From: Zelopaecilomyces penicillatus
Taxonomy: Eukaryota; Ascomycota; Sordariomycetes; Hypocreales; Pseudodiploosporaceae
Length of the DNA stretch: 64,000 nucleotides
NCBI GenBank assembly: GCA_005765155.1
Contig: VCCP01000006.1
Location: forward strand, 2,244,501 to 2,308,500
Direction: 5' to 3'
The notes beneath the pieces are model-generated. The model saw only the letters and a list, made by a program, of their open reading frames with translations. It ran no database searches and had not been told where the DNA came from. Position 1 is the stretch's first letter. The number at the start of each line of letters is the position of its first letter. Below are positions 46,189 to 59,157 of this stretch, one piece after another. A program made the translations under genes and the position numbers.

Positions 46189-48524
46189 TGGAAACTATGG
46201 AGAGAATGGCTTTGGCTAGCATCGGGGTATTGTCTTTACGTTGCTTATCGATGGCGACTGGAATTTAGTTCAAAAGGAGCTCAGTCGTTGTGCTTGCATT
46301 TTTACGGCTTGGCGCACGTGAGACTATACAACTTGCGGTAGGGTTGACAGAAAAACCAGTCAACTCGGTTGGTTCGGAGTGATAGCGGAGTTAGAAAGTG
46401 TTACGGCTTTTTCCTTTATTCGCGGGTTAAGTTGACCTCAAAGCCAGGATGAGATATCTGTTTACGGCATCATATGCGGTTCGTGTGCCAGCTATACGCA
46501 CAATGGCGACATAGTGACCATAATACTCAACAGATCAAACAATCACAACCTGAGCCGAATATCATGATGCTGTAGGGCTAGCTTTTCGTGGCTCGGGCGG
46601 CAGCAGATACGGCTAAGTTGCTAGAGGAAATGCCGGGATGGCATTTATGGTAAAGGAAATTGGAGATGAATCAAAGAAATTGACATTATATAATTCACGC
46701 CCCTCCAACTCCCTGGTTTTAAGACATATACCAGACAAAGGTTAAATAATTATAGTATGTGTTGCAGACTTAAACAGCAAATATATTGTAGACAACTACA
46801 TTCAAGTGCAATGGAAACTCTATTCAGTCTTAGGAGTTGGAACTATGCCTGGTTTGGTTTCATGACAAAATGCCATGGCAAGCTCTCTCATCTCTATCTT
46901 GCACGTTCAGCTACACAAAATCTTGCGTTGCAAATTGCTACTTCTGCCGCTGACAAATTGAGCAGCTCAATCTGGCTTGGTTTAACACTGGTCTGGAAGT
47001 GGCGACATAGGAATATGTAGGCTAGGTGGGGGGGTCTTGGAGGTGAGTCACGCTTGCTCAGGCCCCCATCAGGGCGACAACGTCACCCCACTGGCGCCTT
47101 GTAGGGCTCAACATTCCATGACGGAGTCCGAACACTGGATTGGTTTAGCATGCGCAGGCCTCCTCAGCGGTGTATCAATACTGTAAGCAAGCCAAGTTTG
47201 TCGCTCTTGAGAAAGGGTGAGAATCACCCGGCGAAAAGAATTAAATAAAAATCTCTAACATCTGGACACGAAGCTTGCAGGTTGGACTTTGGTCTCCTAT
47301 TGAGAGCAACAACTCAGCCAGCATTGACCAAGCACCTATACGCGCGACTACTCATATTGTTTTACACATGTTTTCTGCATACGAGGGAAACTGCACAACA
47401 CCAATATCCTGGAAGCAAGATTTACTCTATGGTGGGCTTTTTCCATGTAGCAGCTCGGATGTGTGCATACAGGTGGGTATCTAGGACATGGTCAATGATG
47501 GGTGCCTGCCGTGGCGTCTCCTAGCACCCCAGCTTTGTTAGGAGAATAAGGACCTTTCCACGCGCGCTAGCGACTGGCAGCAGATCATTCGGAGTTCGCG
47601 CAGTCGCTCTCAGTGCATCGTCTCCGCTGATTACATGCCTACACCTCCGAACCGGGCTACGGTATGCTGCGAAATCCATCGTGAGCGCTGGGTAATTTGT
47701 ACAGACGCCGGGTGCCTTTATGAAGGGCGCGCACGCTCAGGTTAGTGTACTGTGGGTGTCTCTTCAAGCACTTTTGATACAGTGCCGGTTGCAACGCTGA
47801 CCTCCATGGCCGAAGACGTCCTCAGTTGACCCATCCACACACTTCCCTTCTCTACTTTCCTTTCTGCTCTTTCTTCCTTCTTTTCATACCAAAGCTACCT
47901 ATCTCCACACAACGTGTCTGCCTTCCATCCCTTTTCCGCCTTGGTTTCTCAAGCTTTGCACACTCAATCTCGCTGGCATAAGCGCGACGGACTTGGGTGG
48001 ATTCTACAAAAACTGCAGCTTCAAATCGAGCCACCCCACTCTAGTGATGTCTGGAGTCTAGTGGCACATTATCCTTTCACCACTCTCTCCCGCTCCTGGT
48101 TAATGCGTCAAAACCTTTGGATCCCCCAGCAGATCTCTCAACTTGTCAATCTTCTAAATTGCTTGAGGCTATTTCTGCGTAACCAAGGTCGCCTACCTAA
48201 ATTGGTTTCAATCTCGCGCTGCCGACCCACTGGATCTTGCCCGCAAACTAGTATCGCCAATCCCAACTCCGTCTGACGAATATCCAGTCCAGTTCTCGCG
48301 CCAAGAACTGCATGGGACGCGAGACGTCGCCATCGACAGACGAGTCTTCACCAAGTAGCGAATCGTGTTGCAATCTTCCTATACTCGGCGGTTTCAGTTG
48401 CTGACCGATTGGTACGGATTCAATACTTCTTCCCCATTGTCGTAAGAACTGCTGTGTTCTTAAGTCCGGACATACCACTAGCTCCGTCGCTCCCGATATC
48501 TGGTGTCCTTGTCGTTCGATCAAA
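46189..48524. other. Intergenic region upstream of the Zn2Cys6 regulator
   Basis: 2.3 kb, moderately AT-rich to about 47270, then a CT-rich probable leader of the regulator (47800-48524). Short frames in it do not look coding. Confidence 0.6.
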
Positions 48525-51284
48525 ATGACACCAACACCCCCCTCTACCAATTCCTCTACGGGGGCTCGCTCACCCGAAGAACAATTCCGTGTTGTGAGAA
48601 AGAGAAATAGAGTGCCTCTGAGCTGCTATCCCTGTAGAACGAGAAAGTACGTACATACCACATCAACTGATCACTTCTCTGCATTGGGTTGCGCTAACAT
48701 GACCTGCTCTCAGATTGTGAGCATTCGGCAAGTTGTACCATCCCTGTGGCTCTTTCGTACTGACTTCATAATAGGAAGTGTGATAGAAATCATCCCTGTG
48801 GTAATTGCACGAGGCGTGAAGGCATGGATACATCGACTTGTTCCTATGCAGCCCCATCTGCTCGAAAAAAGGGGCAGAATCAAGAAGATTCAAGCCCAGA
48901 TGCCATGCAAAATCGGATCGATCGATTGGAAGGTCTGGTTTTGTCATTGATGCACGGCGGCGCAAACATAGATATCGCAGGTGCGGCTACTGCGGCTCCG
49001 GGTGTCACGGCGGCGCATTCAGTAACCGATAGTGGCTCATCTGCCAAAGCCGGACAGAACGACAGAGCAATGCTGGCAGATGATGAGAGCGACATCGAGG
49101 ACGGACTTGCTAAATCAATAGGAATTCTAAAGGTTGATACTGACAAGGGCAAATCCATGTACATCGGCCAGGAGCATTGGCACATGATTCTCTCTGACAT
49201 TTCAGAAGTGAAAAACTATTTCATGTCTCATAAGAAGGAGTTGGAAACGAGCTACGAGCGTGTCTTATCATCCAAACCCATGGCCGCGCGGGAGGGGCCC
49301 ACGATATTGCTAGGCGCACTTCCCGCATCAGAGATCGAACTCCGAGCAGAGCTGCCACCTAAATCAACTATCTTGACTCTCTGCAGTCGTTACTTCAACT
49401 CGATGGACCACGCCGTTAGCATTATACATAGCCCGACATTTTTGAAGCAGTTGAAAATTCATTGGGAGGATCCGTCCAAGACTTCGGTCATGTGGTTAGG
49501 TCTCCTATATTCTGTGCTCTGTCTTGCCATGCTTAGCTATCACAAGGTTGGGGATGAACCTCCCGAATGGAGGGGTCGAACTTTGGAGCTTGCGGCAGAG
49601 TATCGACTACGGACCGTTCAGTGCCTTATCAAGGCTGACTACACAAAACCGGTTGAATACACAGTGGAGACAATGATATTATATGTCTTTGGAGAATACA
49701 CAGTGCGGTGGGATGCTGATCTTGGTCTCTGGCTCATCGTCTCTATAATCACAAGGATTGCTTTCCGTATGGGTTATCACCGCGATGCAAAATGGTTCCC
49801 GTTACTTACACCATTCCAAGCTGTAAGTAATTATCTAGTCCTTCACCTACATGTTGCCTGTCGGTTCTTGATATTGCTTATTAGCTTTCGAAATAAGCAA
49901 AAAGAAAATGCTGATGATTTGTCAGGAAATGAGACGGAGAACATGGGCGCTTGTACGTATGTCTGATGTGGTGTTTTCGCATCAAGTGTCCTTGCCCAGT
50001 ATGATATACGAGCACAATTGCGATACAAAGCTACCAAACAACATTTTCGACGAAGATTTTCACCCAGATATTAAAGAGTTGCCGCCTTCAAGGCCACCAA
50101 CAGAACCAACACCGATCGACTACATGATTGCAAAGACACGACTTTGCAATGAGCTTGGCAACATTCTTCAGGCCTCAGCCAAAGTTGAAAGGACAATATT
50201 GTACGATGAAGTTGTCCGGTTTGATGCCAAGCTTCGTCAGATTGTACAGGAGCTTCCTCCCCATCTGAAACTAACTACACTTGAAGGATCTCAGGATCCC
50301 GTGACCTTGATAATTGCCCGGTTCAACATCGACATTTTGTATCAAAAGATCATGTGCTTGTTACATCGTAAGTACATTGCCAAAGCACGACAAAATTCAA
50401 GATATACATTTTCGAGGCGCAGTGCCATCGAGGCGTCGTTGAAAGCCTTGGACCACTTAGACAGACTATACCGCGAGTCACAATTTGGCGGAAGACTTCG
50501 CTCCGTACCCTGGTATGTTAAATCAGTAGCAACCAAAGATTTTACCCTCCCAGCTATGATTGTTATCTTGGATCTTCACTACGATAACATATCTGCACAA
50601 GGAGGGGCGTCTCGGGACGATTGTGCTTTGCGGTTGAGCCAAGAACAGAGGTGCAGGATGTTGCAGTCCCTCGTAAACGTACAGCGCATCTGGTCGCATC
50701 TTGCCGATGAGTCTATGGAAGCTTTTAAGGCATCAAAAGTAATTGATATCATGCTTCAAAAGATTAATTCTCCGGAGCAAAGCGATTACCAGGGCGACTC
50801 GACAGATTCTCGGACAGGCTCTCTGTCAACTCTGGCTACCGGTTCTGAGATGAACCCGACTCCAGCAACATCTCAGGGGCTATTTACTCCTGTGGGCGTA
50901 CAGAACTTGAACACGCCAGAGATGAATCCGTTCATGGCTTCCAATAGTAGTGCTTTCCTTGGCATGGATTTTGGCTTACCACTGGGTGTTGGGACCGACT
51001 TCCAGGGGGATCCTCTCAATGCGCATGGAGCCCCGTCTCCGCTATCAATGTTTACGAATCTTGGGGGTGCTGCACCTGACATGTCAGCCAATTTCGACTG
51101 GGTAGGAGCCATTATGAGACTTCAAACAAAGTAAGAAGATATAGGCTAACAGTTCATACAGGGGGCATTTGAGAATTATACTCAAATAGCCACGTGGGGC
51201 GCGGACCAAAGCTTCCAAATATATGGCATTGGGGATCAGTCTACATCGGATCAGGATTTAGGGGATATGTTGAATGGTCAATGA
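48525..51284 (+). CDS. Zn(II)2Cys6 fungal-specific transcription factor with a 3-nt microexon
   Basis: Five exons: 48525-48646, 48714-48716, 48775-49822, 49926-51101, 51162-51284; product 823 aa. The zinc cluster spans the first three exons: CYPC-RTRKLK-C-DRNHP-C-GN-C then x10-C. The middle exon is only ATT and supplies parts of Lys and Leu; both flanking introns (67 and 58 nt) have clear branch points (GCTAAC, ACTGAC) and AG ends, and without it the Cys2-Cys3 spacing falls from six to five. A short coiled-coil-like linker follows (MQNRIDRLEGLVLSL), then the fungal-specific regulatory domain (about residues 190-560, with the usual EMRRRTW motif at the start of exon 4). The last intron uses a GTAGGA donor so that FDW continues into GAFENYTQIATWGADQSF; reading through instead stops at 51134. 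DNA-binding activator or repressor in the nucleus; target unknown. Confidence 0.85.
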
Positions 51285-51978
51285 TTTATTTGGACATAAC
51301 TTGAATGATGTAATAACTTGATGAGAATATGGCGCTGGGCGCTTTTTGCATGTGGAAATAAGCAAATTCCATTTCTCTTTTCTTAGTTTCTTGTGTTCCA
51401 TGTTATGGTTATAGCTTAAAAACATTGGACAAGCTGGGCAGCGACCATTGTGCGTATTCGTTGTTCATCACCTCTACATTCCGATGCCCTTACAATTGCA
51501 TTATAACGAGAGACTATGCTTAGCAATATAATACTAGCCGGGGTGTGCGTTTCTGTTTCATCGTCATCTCTCAATGTCTTATTTTTTTATTTTTGGCAGT
51601 CGCTCCATTGCCTTGGTTATTCGCTCTCCGAGGTGTGGTAATATTCAACTGATTACTGGTGTAATTATTGCTCAGCAAGTCAGTAACATGGCTTAGTCAT
51701 TGCTGAGCTCTGAGCCTTGGCGGGATGGCCACTGAATGATCCAACGCGTCGCTGCCCATTTTCTTTTTGCCTCGCATTGATAACCGTTAATCAACTAACT
51801 CACTTCGCCATGCAATCCAGTTTACCAGCCAGGAACCATCCTAAATCATGGGTCATGGGAAGCTCCTAGAGCCACGCCAACGCCATTGAAAGCCTGAACT
51901 TGTTCATCGAAGCGGCGGCTTTTCATCTGTGAATTTACCCAACCCACTCCAACAATCCGTTGTGTGTGTGCGCGCGCG

Positions 51979-52009
<31 letters not shown>

Positions 52010-52091
52010 TGTGTGCAAACAGTGGCCGATATCGCCACCCCCATTTCTCCTGCCCAGCTTCAGGTGTCGAACCTGCTGCACTGCACCAGAA
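51285..52091. other. Tandem intergenic region with TG/CG microsatellite
   Basis: 3' flank of the Zn2Cys6 gene and promoter/leader of the F-box gene. A TG-rich microsatellite lies about 80 nt before the F-box start codon. No other gene seen. Confidence 0.6.
51959..52014. repeat. (TG)n(CG)n(TG)n microsatellite in the F-box gene leader
   Basis: About 56 bp of alternating purine-pyrimidine sequence: TG repeats, a short CGCGCGCG core, and more TG interrupted once by TGGTG. It ends 77 nt before the start codon of the F-box gene and so may be transcribed. Alternating TG/CG DNA is prone to Z-DNA and to length change. Confidence 0.95.
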
Positions 52092-55000
52092 ATGCATCAC
52101 AACAGAACCACCATTCCCGGTCTCCCCTTTGCTGGGAGTTTTACAGATGCAGGGCCGACCTCAGATAGAGCTGGCGCTTTGGGCAATGTTGCCGGTGTTC
52201 CCAAGTGTGAAGAGGGTTCAAAAGACGAGTCCGAGTACGATCCAGCTGCCGTTTTGATTGACATTCCTGCTCCAGACCTTGCATTCCCAAGAAAGCGCCA
52301 ACCAACAGGGTTTGACTATTTAACCCAGAATAGTGCCATAAAGAGGTCCAAATGGAAGCATGGCCCCTTGCGGGAAATGGTTACTAGGTCAATTTCCTAT
52401 CAATATATGCCACAGCTCCCAGCGGAGATATGGCAGCATATTTTTACCTTCCTACCCCCACGTACCTTAGGCGGTTTGTTGCTTGTCAACAAACTATTTT
52501 ATCGTTATCTCGATCCATCCATTGCGACTGGGAGCTCTCATTCTGTGTCGTCTACAACTCATACTCTGCCAACCTTGAAGCCTGACGCAATATGGCAAGC
52601 TTCAAGGCGTCGGTTTTGGCCGCGGATGCCTGTGCCGTTGAAAGGCAAGTTTGAGATAGACATGTGGCGCCTAGCATGTGCTCGGTCCTGTCAGTTCTGT
52701 GATTTACAGGAGCGTCCAGAAGCGAAGGAAGCGATTTATAAGAAACGTTACGGGCCTGGTCCCAAGGGTGTCTCACCCGTATTCCCATTTTCCATTATCT
52801 CGTGCGGCAGATGCATAGCTGAAAAAGGTATTAAGGTACGTGTCTCTCGCTCTTTCTATACTATTATATTGTCTCATGGTTATGATAGATAGTTGATTTA
52901 CTGTCAACTTCCACGACTCCTTCAACCCTTCTCACGGGCCTTCCAAACATACTTTTAACGCCAGATTTTCACATCGTAGCCCCCCAATCAATGCATACTG
53001 ACTCTGCGCCTTTGGGGAGCCAAGCTACGAAGGTGTTTTGGGGCGAGCAAGTTGATAACATCAAAGCCGAGTTTGAGGCGGTCAAGAAACTGGGTTTGGC
53101 TGCTACAGAAGAATGGATGAAAGGCTTGGAGGCCCGTGGTAAACTAGCACTTGCAGACGCATCCCGTTGGGAGAAATGGTTCATGTCTGGTGGAGTTCAA
53201 CAGATGCGTATGGAAAGCGCTTCAACAAGTCGACAGATCTCCTCTGCAGTGGACGTGAGCATTCCAGCGTCCTCAATATTCCCAAATGGCCTATCTACTA
53301 AGATCAACACGTTTGGGCCGGGTGAAGTTTCTACCAGGAACGGTGCAGTCAAGATTGCTCAAGCCGGTAGTATGTATAAGTTCTGTTATAAGCCCTTCTC
53401 TCTTGCTCAATCTAACCTTCTCTAGATTTAAATACGGCGAGCTCTGGTGCCTTTGGCTCTGGCCCAGGACTTCTTTCTCGCTCTCAAGCCCAGCAAAAAC
53501 GAACCAAAGAGGAGGCAACAGAACTCAAGGCACAAAGACGGGCTGACATCGAACACCGAGCATCACAGCTAAACCCCCCCATCACCTCGGGCGTTCTTGC
53601 TCATATCCCTTCATTCCAAGCTGCGCTGCAGATCATCACCCCTCTAACTGACAGTGCTTGGAAACTGCTCGAACCCCGTCTTCTTGCCCAACGTGAAGAG
53701 GCGGAAGAAAGGGAGCGGGACAGTACTGCAAATACGCGGGCTCTTCAAGAAATCTCAGAAAACAGAGTAGATAAGCTACAGGAAGTTAGCGACGAGGATT
53801 GGAACGAAGTTCAGGGCCCCTTGCGAGCACGCATTTCGGGCTTTGCAGAAGAAATAATACGAGACAATTGGAAAAAGGGCAAAAAGGTGAAGAGGAAAAC
53901 CTGCATCCAGTTTGCCGCGGAGGTTTTGCTTTACGTGAGAAAGAGGTTCTATGCAGAATTAGCCAAGGATACAGCCGCAGCACGAGCTGCTGGTACAAAC
54001 ATTACTGCCGACCCTCCAGAGGGTCCATGGACGCAAAAGCTGACGCTGGAGAATATGAAATGGGTTTTTGACATAAAGATCAGGCCATTCACTGATGCTT
54101 TTCGCAAAGAATTGTTTGTCTGTAATCGATGTCCAGGCAACTCCAAGAAACATTCTTTGGAAGCTGTCACCCAGCACTACGCAGCGAAGCATACCAGCAC
54201 TCTGAGCAAGGGTAATGCTGTGGTGTACTGGAGGGCAGAATGGCCTGAGGAATCCATCTTCAATCCCGAGCCTGGGTCTATTATGTTACCAGACCCTGGG
54301 CGCAAATTGCAGCATCAACCACTTGCTGATACCCAGCTTCCTCTCAACTACAACAGCCATATCGGATTAACCCCTGGAAATCCAGCTGTTCCTATGGCAG
54401 AACAGCCCAATGGGTGCGCAGAACAAGAAACGGTAGCGGCAATGCCCAGGTATGCTAACATGATGTCAACTCCTAAATCATCATTTTGGGCCACCATGAA
54501 CAACGAACGGCAACCACATCAACTCGACAACGAGGCCCATATGTTCGACCCCATGGCTGACTTTCAATACTCACACTTCCACGCCAAGAACTATCCCAAG
54601 GGTGGGTATTCTATGGCGCCGAGGGAACACCCGTTCAGGTTGCAAGTTGACTTTATGGCTAAAATCACTTGTTCCATCTGGGGCCAGCTGTCAATTGCAA
54701 GAAACCTCCCTGCCTCGGTCAAGCTTCGTGTGACCATTCACCACATTGCAAAAGCATTCCAACAGGAATTTTTGGTTCCAGCGCCACTCGAGACGTTCAT
54801 GGAAGGCTTAGAGCGCAACCGTGGTTCTATGGATATGCTCCAGGTAAGCCACCTACACTGCAAAGCCTGTTTAGAGTTCACAACCTTGCCCTTTGACAGC
54901 AACGAGCCGTTCACATTTGATGGCTTAGTCAACCACTTTTACAACCAACATGGCCCCGCATTAAAAACTCAGGCTGCTCCCCTGAGTGACTGGAGAGTTG

Positions 55001-55995
55001 ATATGGTTTTGTTGCCTGATGTGTCTCTATTAAGAAACCTCCTCACGGGGTTGCAAAACAATAAGCCAATCATGCGACTGATTACCGATGCTATTCCTTG
55101 GACATTAGAAGACGGAAGGCACAGCTATGACGGATGTAACGCTCAAGGGGTGGGGTTGCCTGATGATAGGCAGGTCAGCATTAACAGTGTACCACCTCCA
55201 CCACCAATATCAACCTATGCGAATGGATGGCACCAGCTACAACCAACCAACTCAAATGCATTCAGCTCTGCTCGGCCATTTCTTCAACCAGCGAGTGTTG
55301 TGTATGGTCTACCTGAAACCAGTTTTCTCCTGGCGCAGAGCAGTGCTACTGAGGTCAATTCATCTCTGGCGATACCAGCAAGATCACGATGTGATGGTGG
55401 TCAAATCCCCCCCGGAGCCTCTAATACCCCCTACACAGTGACGCACAAGTTCCCTACAAGGCAGGTAATCCAGTGTGGAACAAAACCGTCTCCGTACTTT
55501 TCAAACGATGCCAAGCTCGGTAACGGCCATGATTATAAGCAGGAACCCGGCTTTAGATCAACACCTGTGGAACATTCACCTTCAGCACATTACCCTCAGT
55601 CACGGCACATGCCAACATCTGCGCGCCAAGTATATGCCTCGGCATCTGAGCGTTCACCTTCCGAAAGATATGTTGTCCATCCGCACTCCATCAACAAGCA
55701 ACTGCCCCCTTATCCTGTTCCACCTTTCGAGGCGTACGAGCTTGTCGAAGTACGGGATCCACAGGGGAACTTCTACATCAAACGCCCTATCCAACAAGTT
55801 AGGGGGGGCTTTTATGACGACCGGCAAAGGGCATCTGCCTCGAGCCTTTATATAGACTCTCATGCCAGCGAGGGGGCTTTGGATTTCCAACCGTCACAAC
55901 AAAGACGGGACTATCACAGCCCTCTGGTGAATTCAACCAGGTACCACCCGGCGGAGCCTCCAGGTGACAATGAATACGATCCACGGTTTCCATAG
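52092..55995 (+). CDS. Large F-box protein of unknown target
   Basis: Three exons, 52092-52835, 52889-53369 and 53426-55995; product 1264 aa, phases consistent. Residues about 106-145 form an F-box (MPQLPAEIWQHIFTFLPPRT, then LLLVNKLFYRYLDP), so the protein probably joins an SCF ubiquitin ligase through Skp1. A Cys-rich part follows (CARSCQFCDL ... ISCGRC), then a coiled-coil-like acidic/basic helix near residues 440-540, and a second Cys/His pair region (CNRCPGNSKKHSLEAVTQHY) resembling a degenerate C2H2 finger. The remaining C-terminal half has a further CKACLEF...HFYNQH finger-like element and a long disordered Pro/Ser tail. Substrate unknown. The second intron has two overlapping donors (GTAGTA at 53367 and GTATGT at 53370); I chose the consensus GTATGT. 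It is convergent with DNM1. Confidence 0.8.
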
Positions 55996-56557
55996 CCCAA
56001 TGTTGCCATTGATGAAGATAATTCGTCATACTATGGAGTGAAAAAACTGAGTGGTTTGGTAATGACGGGGGTGTGGATAGCTGGATAAATGCTACTCGCT
56101 CATTAAACCTGGCTAGATTTTACATTAGATTTTAATCAAGCTTTACATTCTCTATAAATATAGCGTGGGCCTAAGAAGCAGTAATCAAAACGGTCGGCAA
56201 AATAAGATCCATAGTGTTTATTGTCTTGGGAGAACACTGATGAGTCGAGTGGTGTGAATACAAAAACAGTCCCTCTTCATTGCCCGGTAGCCCACCCTCC
56301 CATACCACGTTCGTGGTGTACAGACAGACAGACAGACAGTTGATGTTACATATCAATTGAATACATTTCAGCTTTCACCAACAGACTCGCAAGAAAAGAC
56401 ACCATCTCCTCGAGGCCTGTTCCCTTGCAATTCGCTTCATTTGTTTGAAATCCATGACGCCCCATTACGTGTTTCAATATGTTTCTCTGTCCCACGACTC
56501 GCCCTTCTTTTTCTGTTTTTCCGGATGAAATGGGCTCAACTCATAGAGGAGCAAAAC
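55996..56557. other. Convergent 3' region of F-box gene and DNM1
   Basis: 560 bp, with a short ACAGACAGACAGACAG run at 56322-56339 and AT-rich polyadenylation-type sequence (56110-56165). No gene seen. Confidence 0.6.
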
Positions 56558-59157
56558 TTATAACACTTCGCCAATGATCTTGGCTGCCTCTCGGTACGTT
56601 TGAAGAAGCTTCTCGCACTTCTCACGCTCTTTCTTAACGCCGTCATCTTCGTACAGGAGCTCTTCAAACAGTCCCTCTTTATACAGCTCGCTGACAAGCC
56701 GGTTCTGTACCACCTCTTTGCAATGGTTAACCAGAAGATGCATGATAGCCTTAGGGACCTGATCCGCAATAGATTCACGGACGATATTGAAATAGGAAGA
56801 GATTAAGGCCCTGATCAGCTCTGTCTCCATAGCTTCCCGATCAGTCATGGCTGGCTCATTAGACTCTCCCTGAATTATAAAATTAGCATTTCAACAACGA
56901 TACATTAACGGTTTACAACAAGAAACACAAAAACTTACAAAATGTGAGGCCAGTCCGTAGCTTCTTCCAGCCGGATCATATTCATCGTCTCGGGCCATTG
57001 GCTGCCGTAGCGCAAGCTTATCTTCACGTCGGAGGCTGTGGGCGTGACTCGGCTCAGAAGATTGGACGAGATGTCGACCATGGGATGCAGAAGACATATT
57101 TGCACCCGCCACGCCATCTTTGCCAAAGAAGTAATTCAAGAATGTATCACGGGCGCCCTGACCCTGGCCATTCATGGTGGATGGAGTTGAGGGTCGAATT
57201 CCATTGACTGCTGCTGCTAGACTGCTAGCGCTATCGGGGCGTATAGAAGGGGACATGCTGCGTGGAGGTTTGCTGATGCTTTTGCGAGATACTGTATCAT
57301 GACGTTCGGCCACTGCAGTGCCTCCATCCTCACCATCTTCGGGGCCGTCTGCTCCATTGACTCCTAACTCCTTGAGGCGGCGCTTTTCTCGTCGATCACG
57401 TTCATCCTGAATGAGACGTTTGCGTTCGCGTTCTTGTTTAGCACTGACAACATTGCTCATTGCAGCCGCAGCCCCTAGGAAATTGGGATGATTCGTGTTA
57501 ATGTAGGCTCTTTGGATAGAAATCAGAGACTCCACATAGGATGATGATGGGCCCAATCTTTCACGAAGAAGATCTGACACCGTCTCGATAAGTCTTCCCT
57601 GCAGCCTAGGGAACCTGGAGAGTTCTATTGAACCACATGTGTGGCAGATCTTGATAAGCTCTTCATATACCAGCTCAACACAGCGCTGGCTGGGGATTTC
57701 TAAAAGTTTTATTTGTGGTTTCACAAGAAGGTCAAACGCCATTTCGGGTACGAACAGACTGGGGCGAGGTCCAGTAGAATTCCGAATAGCTGTCCGAATG
57801 TCTAAGGCTGTCAAATTCGAAGTGGGGTCGATAGATTCAAGAGAGCTGCCGAAAACGGAGTTGAATATATAATAAATACGAGCACCGCCACACAACTCCT
57901 TAGTTGAGATCTCAGCAGAGGTTCCGTCAATTGAAGAAATGAAGGAGGTCGCAAATCTAGTCATAAGTTGAAGAATGAGAGATCCGCGATGCTCTTTACC
58001 GCTGAAGTGCATATCACCATAACCAGCCAACTCTTGTTGGGTTTGGCCCATCAAAGTATTGAGTCGTGCTTTGATATCGGGTAGTCGTTCTCGAATGTGA
58101 GACATCAAAGTCGTGTTCAGCGTCTTCGCTAAGAACTGAGTACCACATCTGCTCGCGATATTGCGGTAAGCTGGGTGGTGTCTGAAAAAATCGTTCTCGG
58201 CTTGCAGAGCCTCTCCCATCGGCTTGTTTCCTTGAATATCTTGTTGGGATCGGTTCACCACACCAATAAAACCGAGTTTGAGTGGGTAGACACGCCCAGA
58301 GAGAATATCAAGAGCGTTTGTGCCATGGTCCATCAAATCAAGTTTGGTAAGAACACCAATAGTTCGCCGGCCAAGAGGGTCGACATGACGAGCTAACTTC
58401 AGGGCTTCAGAGTTCACAATATCAACATTGGCGGGTGAAACGGCAAGAACAATGCTGTTTGGTTTCGCAATATACTCGGAAATCAGGTTGCGCGTTTGTT
58501 TTTCGATATCAGTCGGCTGATCGCCGATAGGGACCTGCAAATATCCGGTTTAGCAGGGCCACGGATGACAGGAAGCTCAGGGGAAGATGTAATAATGGCC
58601 ACGCACCTTGGTCAAGCCTGGAAGGTCAACTAGCGTCAGGTTGAGAACATGAGGGGAGTAGACTTTTAGGTTGATGGGTTGTCTATTAATGCCTTTATTC
58701 GTTCCGGCGACTCTAGACGTCTCGTTTTCAATTTCGCGCTTCACATCAGAGAAATCTGTAAATCTTCGGTTCGGGATGTGGTGAAATTCGGCCCACTCTG
58801 AGCGTCGCGCAGCATCTATAGATCTATAGGGGTCTGGTACGGGATCCGGATAATCATCGTCATCAGGGACGTTGATAAGCTGCAAGATCAAGGGCCTTCG
58901 AGTCACGATGCCGCTGCCTCTTGGCAAAAAGTCGCGGCCAACAATATTTTCGAGGACAGACGATTTACCTGCCGACTGAGAGCCGACGACAACCTATGTA
59001 GAAAAAGAACTGTTAGTGAAAAAGTAGCAGCAGAGGCGAAAGTATCCTCAAGGCTTACGATCTGGGGCAAATCAAGCGAATCGCTGCCGATAGTGTTAAA
59101 AACAAGATCCTGCAGCTTGTTCACCGTGCTGAGCAGGTCTTCGCCGAGGGCAGCCAT
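56558..59157 (-). CDS. DNM1: Dynamin-related GTPase DNM1 (mitochondrial/peroxisomal fission)
   Basis: Four exons: 59157-59059, 58993-58607, 58534-56939, 56869-56558; product 797 aa. The first intron cuts just before the P-loop. GTPase motifs: G1 GSQSAGKS (37-44), G3 DLPG (156-159), G4 TKLD (225-228). The middle domain/stalk follows (KELCGGARIYYIFNSVFG, NSTGPRPSLFVPEMAFD, then YINTNHPNFLGA), then a variable B-insert of about 150 residues rich in Ser, Pro and charge, containing the NYFFGKD element seen in Dnm1 rather than Vps1, and a C-terminal GED (last 103 residues). The length and this element favour DNM1 over VPS1. Dnm1 polymers constrict mitochondria and peroxisomes after recruitment by Fis1-type receptors. 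Divergent from COX19; 710 bp between start codons. Confidence 0.94.

Noticed and set aside
56558..59157. VPS1 as identity of the dynamin
   Set aside because: The NYFFGKD element, the long B-insert and the 797-aa length fit DNM1 better than the roughly 700-aa VPS1.
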